The notes beneath the pieces were generated by a model. It was not told the DNA's origin, ran no database searches, and saw only the letters and a list, made by a program, of their open reading frames with translations. This document shows, in pieces, positions 1-11,796 of a DNA stretch of 64,000 bases (the first letter of the stretch is position 1; each line of letters opens with the position of its first letter). The stretch comes from Venturia oleaginea. Lineage: Eukaryota > Ascomycota > Dothideomycetes > Venturiales > Venturiaceae. The translations under genes and the position numbers were made by a program. Where the stretch lies: positions 1,550,001 to 1,614,000 of the forward strand of contig JABMLP010000013.1 of assembly GCA_013176395.1 (NCBI GenBank). The letters run 5' to 3'.

Positions 1-1798
1 CGTGTGCCCACAATCTCTATCTACAATTGCAAAAACCCAATTCTCTGGGATAAAAAAGCCTTTCGTCACTTTCCAGACCGCGCCGTCGAACTTCCGAAGG
101 AGAACAGCAGTCTCCCATCACAGTCTGAAGCCTTCAACCATTTCAATAGCTGCATCATAGCCTCATAGTTGACCCCACTGCTTGCCACCGTCTTGCCGTG
201 CGCAGGCATATCCTTCAGCAGTTTCCCACCGTCCACCCTCCTCACTCTTGCCAACGCACGAGAAGTTGTGAGACCCCGACCCTAAGAGTCCAGTTTTTAT
301 ACGTGTAATATTGAGAACTGCCGCGATTTCTCCTAGGCCTGCCCTTCTTTTCTAATGATCCAGGCACGTGTATATTTCAGTACAGTTCGGCTTTGGGCAA
401 AGCGCGGGTGCCCCATCTTCGGTTCCAGGCGTTGTGTTGTGACGCCATTAGACTCGCAGTCTTGACTGGTCGCTGGCAGGGTTCTGCTAGACATGCAGCG
501 TCGCATTGTTGTGTAGAAGACCGAGATATCCTTTGCAGTCTTCGCAAGCAAAACAGCCATATTAACATCAGTGGCGCTCGAGGGCCATTTGAAGCCACTA
601 ATGCCTCAAGGGACCAAAGGCATCCATTGCGCATCTGTATCACAATTGCCGCCTTCTCCGGTCAAGGAAGCAGAAGGAAGCGGTCATCCATTCCTCACTT
701 GTCCAAGCTCTCCCCACTTGTTTGCTATTCAGGTTTCTGTATACCTCCCTATTACCCTCTATTGTTCATTCCCAGCGCCATCATGGAGCGCGTGTTTCTT
801 CAATATCGTTGCAGCATCTTCAGTCATTGCGGAGGGACGTGAGACGAAGGCACTGCTCCCAATCCACAAGTGGTATTTGACGAACTGATATGTTCATGCA
901 CAACTGCCATGATTTTCTTCATGCGGTACATACACGGTACCTTTCTATGCCATAGTTATGCCATAGTTCTAAGGAGAGCGCCACCCTAGGCCAGTGTGAA
1001 GAGTGCTAGTTAGATGCCCGAAAGTGGTATGGGTTGACATGGAGGGAGGATGCCTTTCAGCATCGGCTACGAGGGAAAAGGTTTGCGGAGAGAGAACGTT
1101 GGTTGCAAAGGCGAGAGATCTGGCGTGGGCTTCTGGCGCAATGGGCTATTCACTTCTATTAGCTAGAGGGGTTTCAGGCCAGGTCTTTGACTCCGTGCAT
1201 TTGAATATGCGGTTCTGCACGACATCTTCGTCCAACTGGCTCTCAAGCTTCGGCGTGGTTGGAGAAATCTTTCAGAGCCGGTCGAGGCTGTCAGTGTTGC
1301 CATACTACACGGCGGTTGATGAGATAAGTGGAAATTAGCAAAATACGTGCTATGCAGAGCATTTGCGACGTATTGGTCGCCATTTCCATCCATAGTGGTA
1401 AGCATTTCGGGAAGAGGATTTCTAATTAGTGATAAGGGCCTCGGACTCGCCATGTGCTGTGAATGCTTCGTGAAAAAGACCTGGGGGTGGCCTAAACAAG
1501 TGTGGTGTTTATAGCAAAGTATTTGCCTGGGAAGCGAAAGGCGAGACCCGACATGGGTGAGGGGGAATCCGATGTTAGAACAGATATATCATGGGACGGC
1601 TTACTCAATTGGGAAGAATTAGCTGGTACGGCAGGGTGAGAGACTGAACAGGGATGAATAATTCAAGGGAGAGTTAAGTTATGTTTCTATCCTGGCTTAT
1701 GGTTTGTGCAATAAGGCGATGAGTGTTCTATCTAATTACAGCCGCACACAGAAATAACTTCACATGTTACACGTTGATCTTGCTCAAGGGACAAAGTT
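1..1798. other. No recognised gene (copy 1)
   Basis: Only short open frames are present on both strands, many with non-ATG starts, and none resembles a family I know. A minus-strand stretch around 66-254 looks mildly protein-like but gives no convincing exon chain. The segment lies downstream of the permease gene and is repeated at 9999-11796. Confidence 0.5.
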
Positions 1799-3607
1799 TC
1801 ATTCTCCGACCACTTCAGGCGGAGCGACATTGGCTTTAGCTGAGAACCTCTTCAGCAGAAAGTGAGAGGCTGCATAGATGAAGATCCCAAGTCCACACAT
1901 ACCACTGATCACGCCGAAACCCATGAGATACTATTAGGAATATTAGCTGGATCGAGCGTCACAGTAACAGATGCTTACCTTTGGGCCGTCCTCTGATGGA
2001 AAGAGATAAGCACCATAGATCTGTGCTGTATTCCCCATCGCATTGACAATGGCCAGCGAGACACCACGGACCTCCTGGGGCATAGCACCAAAAGTGGAAG
2101 CAGCGTAAGACAGCGACAAGCTATTCGAGGCCCACAGACCGGATGCCAAGAATATCAATAGAACATAACGAGCAGTGGAGTTGTAAACTGTACAGACGCA
2201 GACGCTGCTGATGAAAGAGATGCCAAGCCAGCCCGCGATGACGAGTCCACGATGCCGAGGAATTTTGTCCATGAAGTAGCCCGTTGCAGCTACGGCTACG
2301 AAAGAAACCGCGTAAATTGGGACGACCATGTACTGGGCCATGTGTGATGTATAGCCAAGTTCTTTGACGAGTGCTGGATAAAAGTATGTCAGAGTCGAAG
2401 AGCCAACGATGATCATGTAACCAAGGACAAAGAGCCACGTTCGCCAGTCTCTAATGGAAGTGCACAAAGCTTGCAACGAGGTGATATGGGGGGTATCCTC
2501 TCTCGGGGTCTCGATATTGTCGGCTTCTAAACGAGATTGCGCTAATGCTCGCTCCGTGGCGGAAAATCTCTTCGTGTTTGACGGGAAGTCGAGGAGAAGA
2601 AAATGGCCGATGATAGCCCAGCTCTGGAACATATTAGCAAGCTGGATGGTTCTTTCAGTCGACGCATGTTGAAACTCACGACGGTGGCTGCCCCTTCCAC
2701 AATGAACAGCCATCTCCACCCAGCGATTCTGTATATCATCAGTTCCTTTGCCCGTGAAGCAGATGGATTATATCTACCCATAAACGCCATCTAACCCACC
2801 AGTAATAGATCCTGCCAGAATGCCACCAAATGCTCCCGATAAGACAGCCGCTGAGATGTAAACTGCAAACCGCTTGGACTGCTCGTTCTTCTTGTACCAG
2901 CTCGAGAAAAGAAGAAGGACTCCAGGGGCGAAGCATGATTCCAAAGCACCCACGAGTAGGCGTAGTGCTATCAACTGGGAATAGTTTTTGACGAGTGCCA
3001 TACAGCAAGTGACTACACCCTGTCATGAGTCAGTTACCGCCCTTGCTCAACATTCACCATCGTTTTCATTGTCAAAGCACTCGCAGGCCAGGCCAACCAT
3101 AGAGTCGTGGCAGGACCACAGCTAGCCAGCAAAGAGTGATACGACATGTCGAAATGATGTACAACTTATTCTATTCCAAAATGTTGAAAATGGCTAGAAT
3201 ATTGTCTCTCAAGTTGAAAATTGCATCAAACAGGAGGTAGACAATAGCGTAGACGCACCCAGAGCATCATGAGAGATGGCAAAAATATGCTTGGCCGTGA
3301 TTTAGACAAAACTAGGTTCGATGGGACCTCAAACACGACGTATGTGATGAAGAAGACGATAAGGACCAGCGAGTATTGGTTTGAGGTCAGGTCTAGGTCG
3401 ACGTCCATTCCTGCGACTCTTGCATTTCCGATGCTCGGAGACGTTAGATGTCCTCGAATTCGCGGGGGACCTCGATTGAACTTACTTGGTCCTGTCCATG
3501 TAGCTGAACAGATACATTAGCCATACCGTTGGCAAGAGGAAGAGATCAATCTTCCTGACCAACTTCTTCTCCTCCTCCATGGCGAGCGTCGGGCGTTTGC
3601 CATCCAT
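1799..3607 (-). CDS. MFS anion:cation symporter, Dal5/Tna1-like permease (copy 1)
   Basis: This is a plasma-membrane secondary transporter of the fungal allantoate/nicotinate/pantothenate (ACS) family; the substrate is unknown. The model joins six exons: 3607-3486, 3433-3259, 3019-2778, 2728-2680, 2623-1979 and 1930-1799, giving 454 aa. Family landmarks are SYMDRTNIGNARVAG after the first membrane segment, FFITYVVFEVPSNLVLSK in segment 2, and GWRWLFIVEGAATV before the central loop. The C-terminal half has the expected membrane segments and ends KANVAPPEVVGE. At 454 aa it is somewhat shorter than the usual 480-520 aa, and the N-terminal tail is short. An extra 5' exon (for example from the ATG at 3807) is possible, so the start is the weakest part. 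It is divergent from the Zn2Cys6 gene, which suggests regulator-transporter pairing. Confidence 0.85.
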
Positions 3608-4138
3608 CCTGCAATGAATGAATTGACATTTTGGCAAAGGAGAAATTTGATCCTTTTTTGAGCAGAAGCAGTGACGTTGCGGTTCAAAGACCGATGTAGA
3701 TTAGTCTAGACAAGATAGGAGAAACACGGTCAATACGATGAGAACAATGGGATCCGTGGAGTATGCTCCGAGCACACGGATATCCACAGGTCCCGAGCGG
3801 GATGGCATGATTGCGGCAGCTTCGTTGCCAGATGAGGATGTTGTCGGGAGATGGCAAAGCGAAGTGCCTGTTTGAAAAGCGGTCAGGGTTTCAGAGTATG
3901 GATTTTGATATCGGGTGTATCATGCAAGATTCGATATTCTCCAGGTTGATCTTCGACAAGGAGAGGCGGTAGGCCAGGAATGGCGAAGGAGAGGCGAAGG
4001 CCAGGAATAGCGAAGGCAGCCCAATGGTGATGAAAAGGGCCGACTTCGATGTTGCAGAGACGCCACAGACGGTGGCCGTCGTCAGACGCTGGAGAGAAGA
4101 CCGCGACTCGAAAAAGTCACCTCGTTGCTATTATACAG
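3608..4138. promoter_or_regulatory. Shared divergent promoter of permease and Zn2Cys6 gene
   Basis: This roughly 530-bp stretch separates the start codons of two divergent genes. It contains an imperfect 27/28-bp tandem repeat at 3961-4015. No confident TATA box or inverted CGG triplet site could be assigned by eye. Copy 2 carries the same region at 13606-14136. Confidence 0.5.
3961..4015. repeat. 27/28-bp imperfect tandem repeat in divergent promoter
   Basis: Two adjacent units, 3961-3988 and 3989-4015, share the pattern gagaggcg-aggccaggaat-gcgaag with two or three differences. They lie within 180 bp of the regulator start codon and recur at 13959-14013 in copy 2. They could be paired binding sites or simple slippage. 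Confidence 0.7.
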
Positions 4139-6246
4139 ATGCCACAGGATCCCCAGGCCGACACCAGTCCATCCTACCCCTCGTCTCGGTCGATAGATGG
4201 GGGCATTCATCGACCTCTCCGCCTCCCGCCGGTGACGATGATTCCCACGGCCCCGCCGCCCGCTCCGAGCGAATCTCCAGCGCGTAAGAAGCGCAAGTCT
4301 CGAGGTAGAGGCCTGCGGACGACGACAGGATGTCGAACCTGTCGGACGCGCCACATGAAGTGCGACGAGAAACGTGAAGTGTGTGGGCCCTGTGAGCGAT
4401 CAGGACGCAACTGTGTCTACAAGGATGAAAGTGAGCCGTTGCCGTCCACGACTCGGCCTGTTGCTCAGCCAGAGGTGCGTAACGTAACCACACTTTTGTA
4501 CACCGGGCCTGAGGCCGCACTGCCATTGCGGAGGTGTGAAGAAGCAAACGACTGGAGTCAGTGACTGACGAGCATGAGCAGCACCCCAACAACCACAACA
4601 AACCCAAATTACGAACCATCTCGCCGCGCGCTTCCTCTCTGCGAACCAGTACTGCCCACCATGCCGGCTCCGATCATCTCCATCTCCACTCTGCCCCTAA
4701 AGTGGAGTCTCAACTACGAGTACTCAATCCGCCCTCGACTCTCCCCGTCCGCTCCGATGTAGCTCTCGACCCCCAAAAAGATCAGATAGACTTGGACCAG
4801 CCGCAGTGGAAGTCTCCGCAAATCTTCCATCCATCTCATGTGCACGTAACAAGTCCTCTGTCAACAATCAGCTCTACCGCCGGATGGGGAGGCGTAGACA
4901 GTGCTCCGCTCAAATGGCTGGATCTTCTTGCTGGCGATGCTCGTCAAAACGATGGCCAGTTCTCCATGGATCTTCTCAGCTGGAGACAGACTGTTCAACA
5001 TCAGACTAACTCGAACCCTTATGCCATTGCCCATGAACGCCAGCAGTCTTTTGATCCCTCTTCAGCGACAATCACACCCGTCATCGCCCCTCCCTCACCA
5101 TCCATGCTCGCACAGGAGAAAGAGCCTTGGCAATCTGCTATCCAACTGCGCGATGACCAGATCCCCATCTTTCGACGGTACACGGATCGAATCGCACTTT
5201 GGATGGACTTGTTTGATCCACACAAGTGCTTCTCAAGTTTTGTGCCGCACTTGGCATTGGGCAACGAAGGCTTGATGAAGGCTATTCTTGCTCTGGGATC
5301 ACGGCATATGTCCATTCAACCCATGGATGGCGTGGAACTAGATCGCAATGCTGCCGTACAGTATTATCACGAAACGCTTCACTATCTTTGGGGAGCAATG
5401 AAATATGAATCATACAACCGAAGCCTCGAGCTTATTGCCACGGCCTTGATAGTCTCACAATACGAAATGATCGACGGCACCAAGGGCAACTGGGAGCGAC
5501 ACCTTCAAGGTGTCTTCTGGATCCAGAGGACCAGGAGCATCGGCGCTGAATCGCTGGGGCTTGAAGGGGCAGGTTGGTGGTCTTGGTTGCGCCAGGATGT
5601 TTGGGCCGCTTTCAGGGAGCGACGCCGTGTCTACAGCTTCCATAAACCCCTTCTAAGCTATGCAGAAATGGGACCCTACGACCTTGCCTCGAGGTCAGTC
5701 TACCTACTGGCTCAGTGTGTCAACTACAGTTCCGAGAAGGAGTCTCAGGAGGGCGCAAATGACCTCCACATGAGAGTCGATCGTGGGAGGCAGATTTCGG
5801 ACATGTTGAACGAATGGCATCGTAATTTGACGATTCATTTCAAGGAATTGCCGGTGGCAGAGAATTCTAGCGAACACATCTTCCCGCCGATATGGATTAA
5901 CCCCTCACCGTTGGCCACTTCTATGCAGCTATACAACTTTGCTCGAATTCTGCTGCTGGTCAATGAGCCTGCATCTGGCTATGGTGAGTTCCTGCGGCGA
6001 GAAAAACGCTTGAGTGATGCAGTCAACAACATTTGTGGCATTGCCACAATGATCTCGGACGAGCCCTCAACCATCACCTCGACAATGTGCCTTTATGCTG
6101 CCGGATTCTACACGAACGACAAGGATGCCCGAAAGAGGGACGCTATTGCCAAGCTCATTGATTCTCATCAGATGCGGACTGGGTGGCCAGTTCAGTCTTT
6201 GAGCGAGGAACTGCAGGCTGAGTGGACAGCATCCGACGCAAAATGA
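4139..6246 (+). CDS. Zn2Cys6 transcription factor with fungal-specific domain (copy 1)
   Basis: This is a nuclear DNA-binding regulator. A complete binuclear zinc cluster is visible as C-x2-C-x6-C-x6-C-x2-C-x6-C (GCRTCRTRHMKC, then C-GP-C-ERSGRN-C), preceded by a basic stretch ARKKRKSRGRG. One 107-nt intron (4475-4581, gtgcgt to cag) joins the zinc cluster to a long second exon, giving 666 aa from the ATG at 4139. An in-frame ATG at 4049 would add 30 residues. The C-terminal half (RRYTDRIALWMDLFDPHKCF, then LALGSRHMS) resembles the Fungal_trans_2 (ARCA-like) regulatory domain. It is transcribed away from the Dal5-like permease and probably controls it; that is inference from position. The first part of exon 2 is a low-complexity linker rich in S, T, P and H. 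Confidence 0.88.
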
Positions 6247-8057
6247 GAGACACCAGTGTTTGATGCTTCCACGAACACTGCCTCCACGGCTGGCCCGACC
6301 ATGACTTGACGTTGTCGTCCACTCGAGCATACGCTTGGTTGCTTTGTCAAACCAAGTAACAAATCGCGCGACACCAAAACGCTGCGGAGAAGGTCCTCCT
6401 AAGCAGCATGTCGCTCAAACCCTTGTGTACCGACACAAAGGAGCACAGACAAACGTGAACATCATAAAACTCCTCGAGCGTACCTCCTACTTCAAGTGTT
6501 GAGACCCGCCGAGATGATGCCTCAATTAAACACTATCCTGTCCATCGATTTTGCAGAACGGAAGACAGGCCCGCAATCACACGATGGTCCCTATCCAACC
6601 CTCTTCTCCTGTGACCAATTTAATACAGACCCTTTAGAGCCATGCATGTATGATGAATACATGGAAATCGTCCATGGAGCCCAGCTGATTTGGAGAATCT
6701 TTTCACTCGAACAAGAACGAGTAAGGACGGGGATTTCTCGACGGGTGTCGAAAGTACCGAAGATGGGAGTGCAGATCTCTCTGCCGGTTTCATCAGGGTT
6801 CCGGCCAACAATTCATATGATGGCTAGCCTCAGAATCTCAATCATTTCGACCGCTTAGGCTTTAAGAATTGTAATCGTAATTAAACTTGAAAACTATGAA
6901 CAATCCCTGAACGATTTTTCCAATCGTCCGGATATTTCCCAATCTTCCGGACATTTCCTCCATACACATTCACTCGTGATATTTGTCACGTCATGGATCC
7001 ATCTGTCTCTACTACGAACGTCATTAAAACTCATTCTAGGTTTCCAGTCAACAGTTTCGAAATCGACTCAAAACCTAACCTAAAATACACGACGACAAAA
7101 GCATTGGACCTGAATCCACGTACCAGATATAATAGCTACAGATCCAATAGGTAGGGCGACTTGGCAAGGTGGAAGAAGGACGGCTAGAAGTAGGGCAATC
7201 CTATTCGTCCAAAAATTTCTATCCTTAGGATTGTTGAAGAGCTGACTGCATCGGACCAAGCCCGGCGGCCGAACTTTCGCCGTCGACTGGGCTGACCTGA
7301 CACCGGCAATGCAGACATTTCTCGTCCATCTTCTATCATCTGAAAAGCCTATTATCTTCTTTCGAAATGACCCGTCAGGCCAGAGAAAGAGATCGTGAAA
7401 CCAAACAAGTCCAGTGAGGCTAGCTGATCCATCGTCGTGCTCTTCATGGGCAACATTCTATATAATCTTTATCGCTACGGGGTTACGCCACCAGTCCAGG
7501 CAAGGGCATAAAAATAAGTAGCGAGACAAGACATTGACCCCATCGTTCCTCCCTCCACCGCCCGGGAGTCAATAACCCCACAAAACTTTCCAAGACCATG
7601 TATATCTCTAGCCAACCTATCACCCCAAAGCCTCACGTATACATAGGGTGATCTTCTAATCAACCCCTAATCATTCCCTCCCCAAGTTAAAGGACAACAA
7701 ACATCGGGAACTTGGGACGTACGGGACTGCAAACTGTTCCTGCGTGGGGTTTGCTTCCGCAGTAGATTCCGGCTGGTTCCTTTGGGTTCCTTCTTATGTG
7801 GAACCTGAGTAATTGTGGAAGGAAGACCTGATTGTTATTGCGTTTGTGGAATTAAGACAAATAAGTGTACGTGACAGTGAAGAAGGTGATGTTTCTTTGC
7901 TACCAGTGGGAATTTATCAGACCAATGCTGGCAGGGCAAACCAAACTTTTGACTGAGCACCAATCTGTAGTGCTGTCATCTTCAACTAGATGTTTCGAGT
8001 CAGGATGGGAGACTCGATGGAATTCTAAGCCGAAGGACAATTCAACGGTGCATTCGA
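6247..8057. other. No recognised gene (copy 1)
   Basis: About 1.8 kb lie between the transcription factor and aldolase 3' ends. The longest frame (6514-6858, plus) has no recognisable domain and no obvious splice partners. AT-rich stretches occur near 6860-7120. Presumably this holds two convergent 3' UTRs plus spacer. Confidence 0.5.
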
Positions 8058-8998
8058 TTACTTCGCCTTCCCACTACTGCCACAAACATCCATCTGCCAT
8101 TCTCCCAGCGCTCTTGCTTTCTCAACGCCTATTTCCATCAACTTTGTCAAGGTGACCGTCGCTGCGTTAGCCTTGATGTAATCATTCGCATCCTTCAAGA
8201 CTAGTCTATTGACATTGACCTTGCTCACCCCTCTCTTGATACACTCTTTCATGATATCCTCCGAAAAACCATTCGTCCCATGCATGGCAACCCTCAACCT
8301 CCCACCTATTGCTTCTTTAACCTCACTCAGTCGCTCAAAATCCAGTTGCGGTCCTTCAGCACCATATTCACCATGTATATTGCCAAATGCCGGCGCCAAA
8401 AAATCGACACCCGTATTACAAAAATCCTCAACATCCTCCTTTGTAGTCTTCACCCCTTCCAACTCTGCCGTATCTTTGATCCCATCTTCGCCACCTTCGA
8501 TCCTCCCCGGCTCCGCCTCTGTCGTTACACCCCTAGCATGACAATATTCCACCAACTCTTTCGTTTTCCTAAGATTGTCCTCGCGCTCATGATGCGACAT
8601 ATCCACCATAATACTATCAAACGGCAAACTATCGGCAGCATGACGAATGAGATCTTCATCCTGCGCATGGTCCAAGTGTACGGAAATGGGCACGGTAGCG
8701 GATTTGGCGGCTTGAGAGGCAGCGTGAACGAGGAGACCCGAGGAAAATGTGACGGCCCAGGGAAACATTTGTATGATTAACGGAGAACGCTTTGCTTCTG
8801 CTGCGGCGACGAAGGCGATGATGTGTTCGATCTGTGCACAGCATCTATCAGCGTTTCTAGGAGATAAGGACTTTGCTTTGTCCGTTGAGCTGTTGTATGT
8901 ACGTTGTAGATTACAGGTGCGATTACGCCGTATCCTCCTGCTTCGGCATCTTTCAGTATCTGAGCTGTTTTGTTGTTCGCTAGGGAGGTCGGCGACAT
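8058..8998 (-). CDS. Class II ketose-bisphosphate aldolase (copy 1)
   Basis: This is a zinc-dependent aldolase that cleaves or forms ketose bisphosphates such as fructose- or tagatose-1,6-bisphosphate. Two exons (8998-8903 and 8831-8058) around a 71-nt intron give 289 aa. Class II signatures occur in order: VPISVHLDHAQDEDLI with a zinc-binding His, FDSIMVDMSHHEREDN, EAEPGRIEGGEDG, the TGVDFLAPAFGNIHGEYG motif with a zinc His, and VAMHGTNGFSEDI followed by GVSKVNVN. Length matches the bacterial-type GatY/KbaY/Fba group better than the roughly 360-aa fungal glycolytic enzyme, so this is probably an accessory catabolic aldolase. The MHGTNG motif differs slightly from the usual HGGSG. The joined N-terminus (GVIAPVIYN, then IEHIIAFVAAAE) fits the family, which supports the intron and the start. 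Confidence 0.9.
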
Positions 8999-11796
8999 GG
9001 TTTCGTTATCCGATCGGCTTTGGAGCGATTGGGTGCGTATAATGCTTCACAGGAAGACATATCTGGAAGTCTGAAAGAAGATGTCGATGGTGGGGTGCTG
9101 GGATCGACAGGGCAATGGAACTCAACGACCAAGGGACCATTACTGCTTTGCTTTTGGCAGATAGTGTTGCCCTACGCCTGGACAGGTTTTGCGTATTCAA
9201 ACCATCACCAGGACATCGTCATATTTGCATTGCACCATGTTCAAGGCTAGTTTGGAGGATGGGCCTGCAATCCCATACCTCGTTGGTGGCTAACCACCAG
9301 AGGACGGATATGTCGATATCCTCTCCAACAGCCGTATTCTGGCAGCAGCAACATCAAACGGAACAATCACAGATCGGACCCAGTGGATATCAACCATTTG
9401 ACCAATGCGTAGGAAGGGAAATCCGCAGCATCCCATCGTAAATAGCCCCGTACATTATTGGATTCGGTTAATTACGCGACTATTTTGGCACCAAAATTAC
9501 CCTGCATAATCCACTTACCAGAAGGCTTTTGAAATCGCCCCCAAAATTGAACGGAAATGTACCTGGTAAAGATCCTGGCACTGCTCTGGCCAGGTTACAA
9601 TATCTGCATGGACTTGAACACGAACTTCATTCCTTAAGATCCTGCAGCCTGCAGGACTCTAGCCCTGAACAATTTAATGTGTATATAGCCGCCTGAGATT
9701 CTCCGCCCATTCAGTCCGAACCTATTATAAATCACAACAAGCGCCTAATCCCACTTCTCCACATACCAAGAGGAGTCCCTTGCTTCAAGAGACTCTTTCT
9801 AGATATCCCCAAGATTCCTTGATGTCAACCTCTCTATGAATTCAATTACCCTCGCGACATGATGTAATTGTAATTCCTTCTGCCTTCTCAACGAGCAAGG
9901 CGTTTCCCCAGGCTTCGTTTGCGACATAACTCCCAAGCATTCCGAAGGAGAATAACAATAATATTCGGATTTTACGTGGTATGTAATGGCGTACGTGCCG
10001 TGTGCCCACAATCTCTATCTACAATTGCAAAAACCCAATTCTCTGGGATAAAAAAGCCTTTCGTCACTTTCCAGACCGCGCCGTCGAACTTCCGAAGGAG
10101 AACAGCAGTCTCCCATCACAGTCTGAAGCCTTCAACCATTTCAATAGCTGCATCATAGCCTCATAGTTGACCCCACTGCTTGCCACCGTCTTGCCGTGCG
10201 CAGGCATATCCTTCAGCAGTTTCCCACCGTCCACCCTCCTCACTCTTGCCAACGCACGAGAAGTTGTGAGACCCCGACCCTAAGAGTCCAGTTTTTATAC
10301 GTGTAATATTGAGAACTGCCGCGATTTCTCCTAGGCCTGCCCTTCTTTTCTAATGATCCAGGCACGTGTATATTTCAGTACAGTTCGGCTTTGGGCAAAG
10401 CGCGGGTGCCCCATCTTCGGTTCCAGGCGTTGTGTTGTGACGCCATTAGACTCGCAGTCTTGACTGGTCGCTGGCAGGGTTCTGCTAGACATGCAGCGTC
10501 GCATTGTTGTGTAGAAGACCGAGATATCCTTTGCAGTCTTCGCAAGCAAAACAGCCATATTAACATCAGTGGCGCTCGAGGGCCATTTGAAGCCACTAAT
10601 GCCTCAAGGGACCAAAGGCATCCATTGCGCATCTGTATCACAATTGCCGCCTTCTCCGGTCAAGGAAGCAGAAGGAAGCGGTCATCCATTCCTCACTTGT
10701 CCAAGCTCTCCCCACTTGTTTGCTATTCAGGTTTCTGTATACCTCCCTATTACCCTCTATTGTTCATTCCCAGCGCCATCATGGAGCGCGTGTTTCTTCA
10801 ATATCGTTGCAGCATCTTCAGTCATTGCGGAGGGACGTGAGACGAAGGCACTGCTCCCAATCCACAAGTGGTATTTGACGAACTGATATGTTCATGCACA
10901 ACTGCCATGATTTTCTTCATGCGGTACATACACGGTACCTTTCTATGCCATAGTTATGCCATAGTTCTAAGGAGAGCGCCACCCTAGGCCAGTGTGAAGA
11001 GTGCTAGTTAGATGCCCGAAAGTGGTATGGGTTGACATGGAGGGAGGATGCCTTTCAGCATCGGCTACGAGGGAAAAGGTTTGCGGAGAGAGAACGTTGG
11101 TTGCAAAGGCGAGAGATCTGGCGTGGGCTTCTGGCGCAATGGGCTATTCACTTCTATTAGCTAGAGGGGTTTCAGGCCAGGTCTTTGACTCCGTGCATTT
11201 GAATATGCGGTTCTGCACGACATCTTCGTCCAACTGGCTCTCAAGCTTCGGCGTGGTTGGAGAAATCTTTCAGAGCCGGTCGAGGCTGTCAGTGTTGCCA
11301 TACTACACGGCGGTTGATGAGATAAGTGGAAATTAGCAAAATACGTGCTATGCAGAGCATTTGCGACGTATTGGTCGCCATTTCCATCCATAGTGGTAAG
11401 CATTTCGGGAAGAGGATTTCTAATTAGTGATAAGGGCCTCGGACTCGCCATGTGCTGTGAATGCTTCGTGAAAAAGACCTGGGGGTGGCCTAAACAAGTG
11501 TGGTGTTTATAGCAAAGTATTTGCCTGGGAAGCGAAAGGCGAGACCCGACATGGGTGAGGGGGAATCCGATGTTAGAACAGATATATCATGGGACGGCTT
11601 ACTCAATTGGGAAGAATTAGCTGGTACGGCAGGGTGAGAGACTGAACAGGGATGAATAATTCAAGGGAGAGTTAAGTTATGTTTCTATCCTGGCTTATGG
11701 TTTGTGCAATAAGGCGATGAGTGTTCTATCTAATTACAGCCGCACACAGAAATAACTTCACATGTTACACGTTGATCTTGCTCAAGGGACAAAGTT
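8999..11796. other. No recognised gene; contains the duplication junction
   Basis: The region spans the end of copy 1, the inferred junction at 9442/9443, and the first part of copy 2 up to the permease stop codon. Short frames on both strands show no known domain. A 70-codon minus-strand frame at 9799-10011 crosses the copy-2 position equivalent to the window start; its copy-1 counterpart would lie outside the window. Confidence 0.5.

Larger units (their letters stand above)
1..9442. repeat. Tandem duplication, copy 1 (visible part)
   Basis: This segment recurs at 9999-19440 at a constant offset of 9998 bp. The first bases (cgtgtgcccacaatc) reappear at 9999. The match ends after catcccatcgtaaa, at 9442 in copy 1 and 19440 in copy 2. 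Every predicted protein in the two segments is the same and the offset never changes, so there are no length differences over 9.4 kb. I inspected many lines base by base and found no substitution, but did not run a full alignment. If this is a simple head-to-tail duplication, copy 1 begins 556 bp left of the window. Confidence 0.95.

Noticed and set aside
4131..4619. A 162-codon minus-strand frame opposite the zinc-cluster exon
   Set aside because: It is antisense to a strongly supported exon and has low-complexity composition; it mirrors the coding frame of the transcription factor.
9799..10011. A 70-aa minus-strand frame crossing the copy-2 equivalent of the window start
   Set aside because: It has no recognisable domain and no convincing exon partners. 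Its counterpart in copy 1 lies outside the window, so it cannot be tested here.
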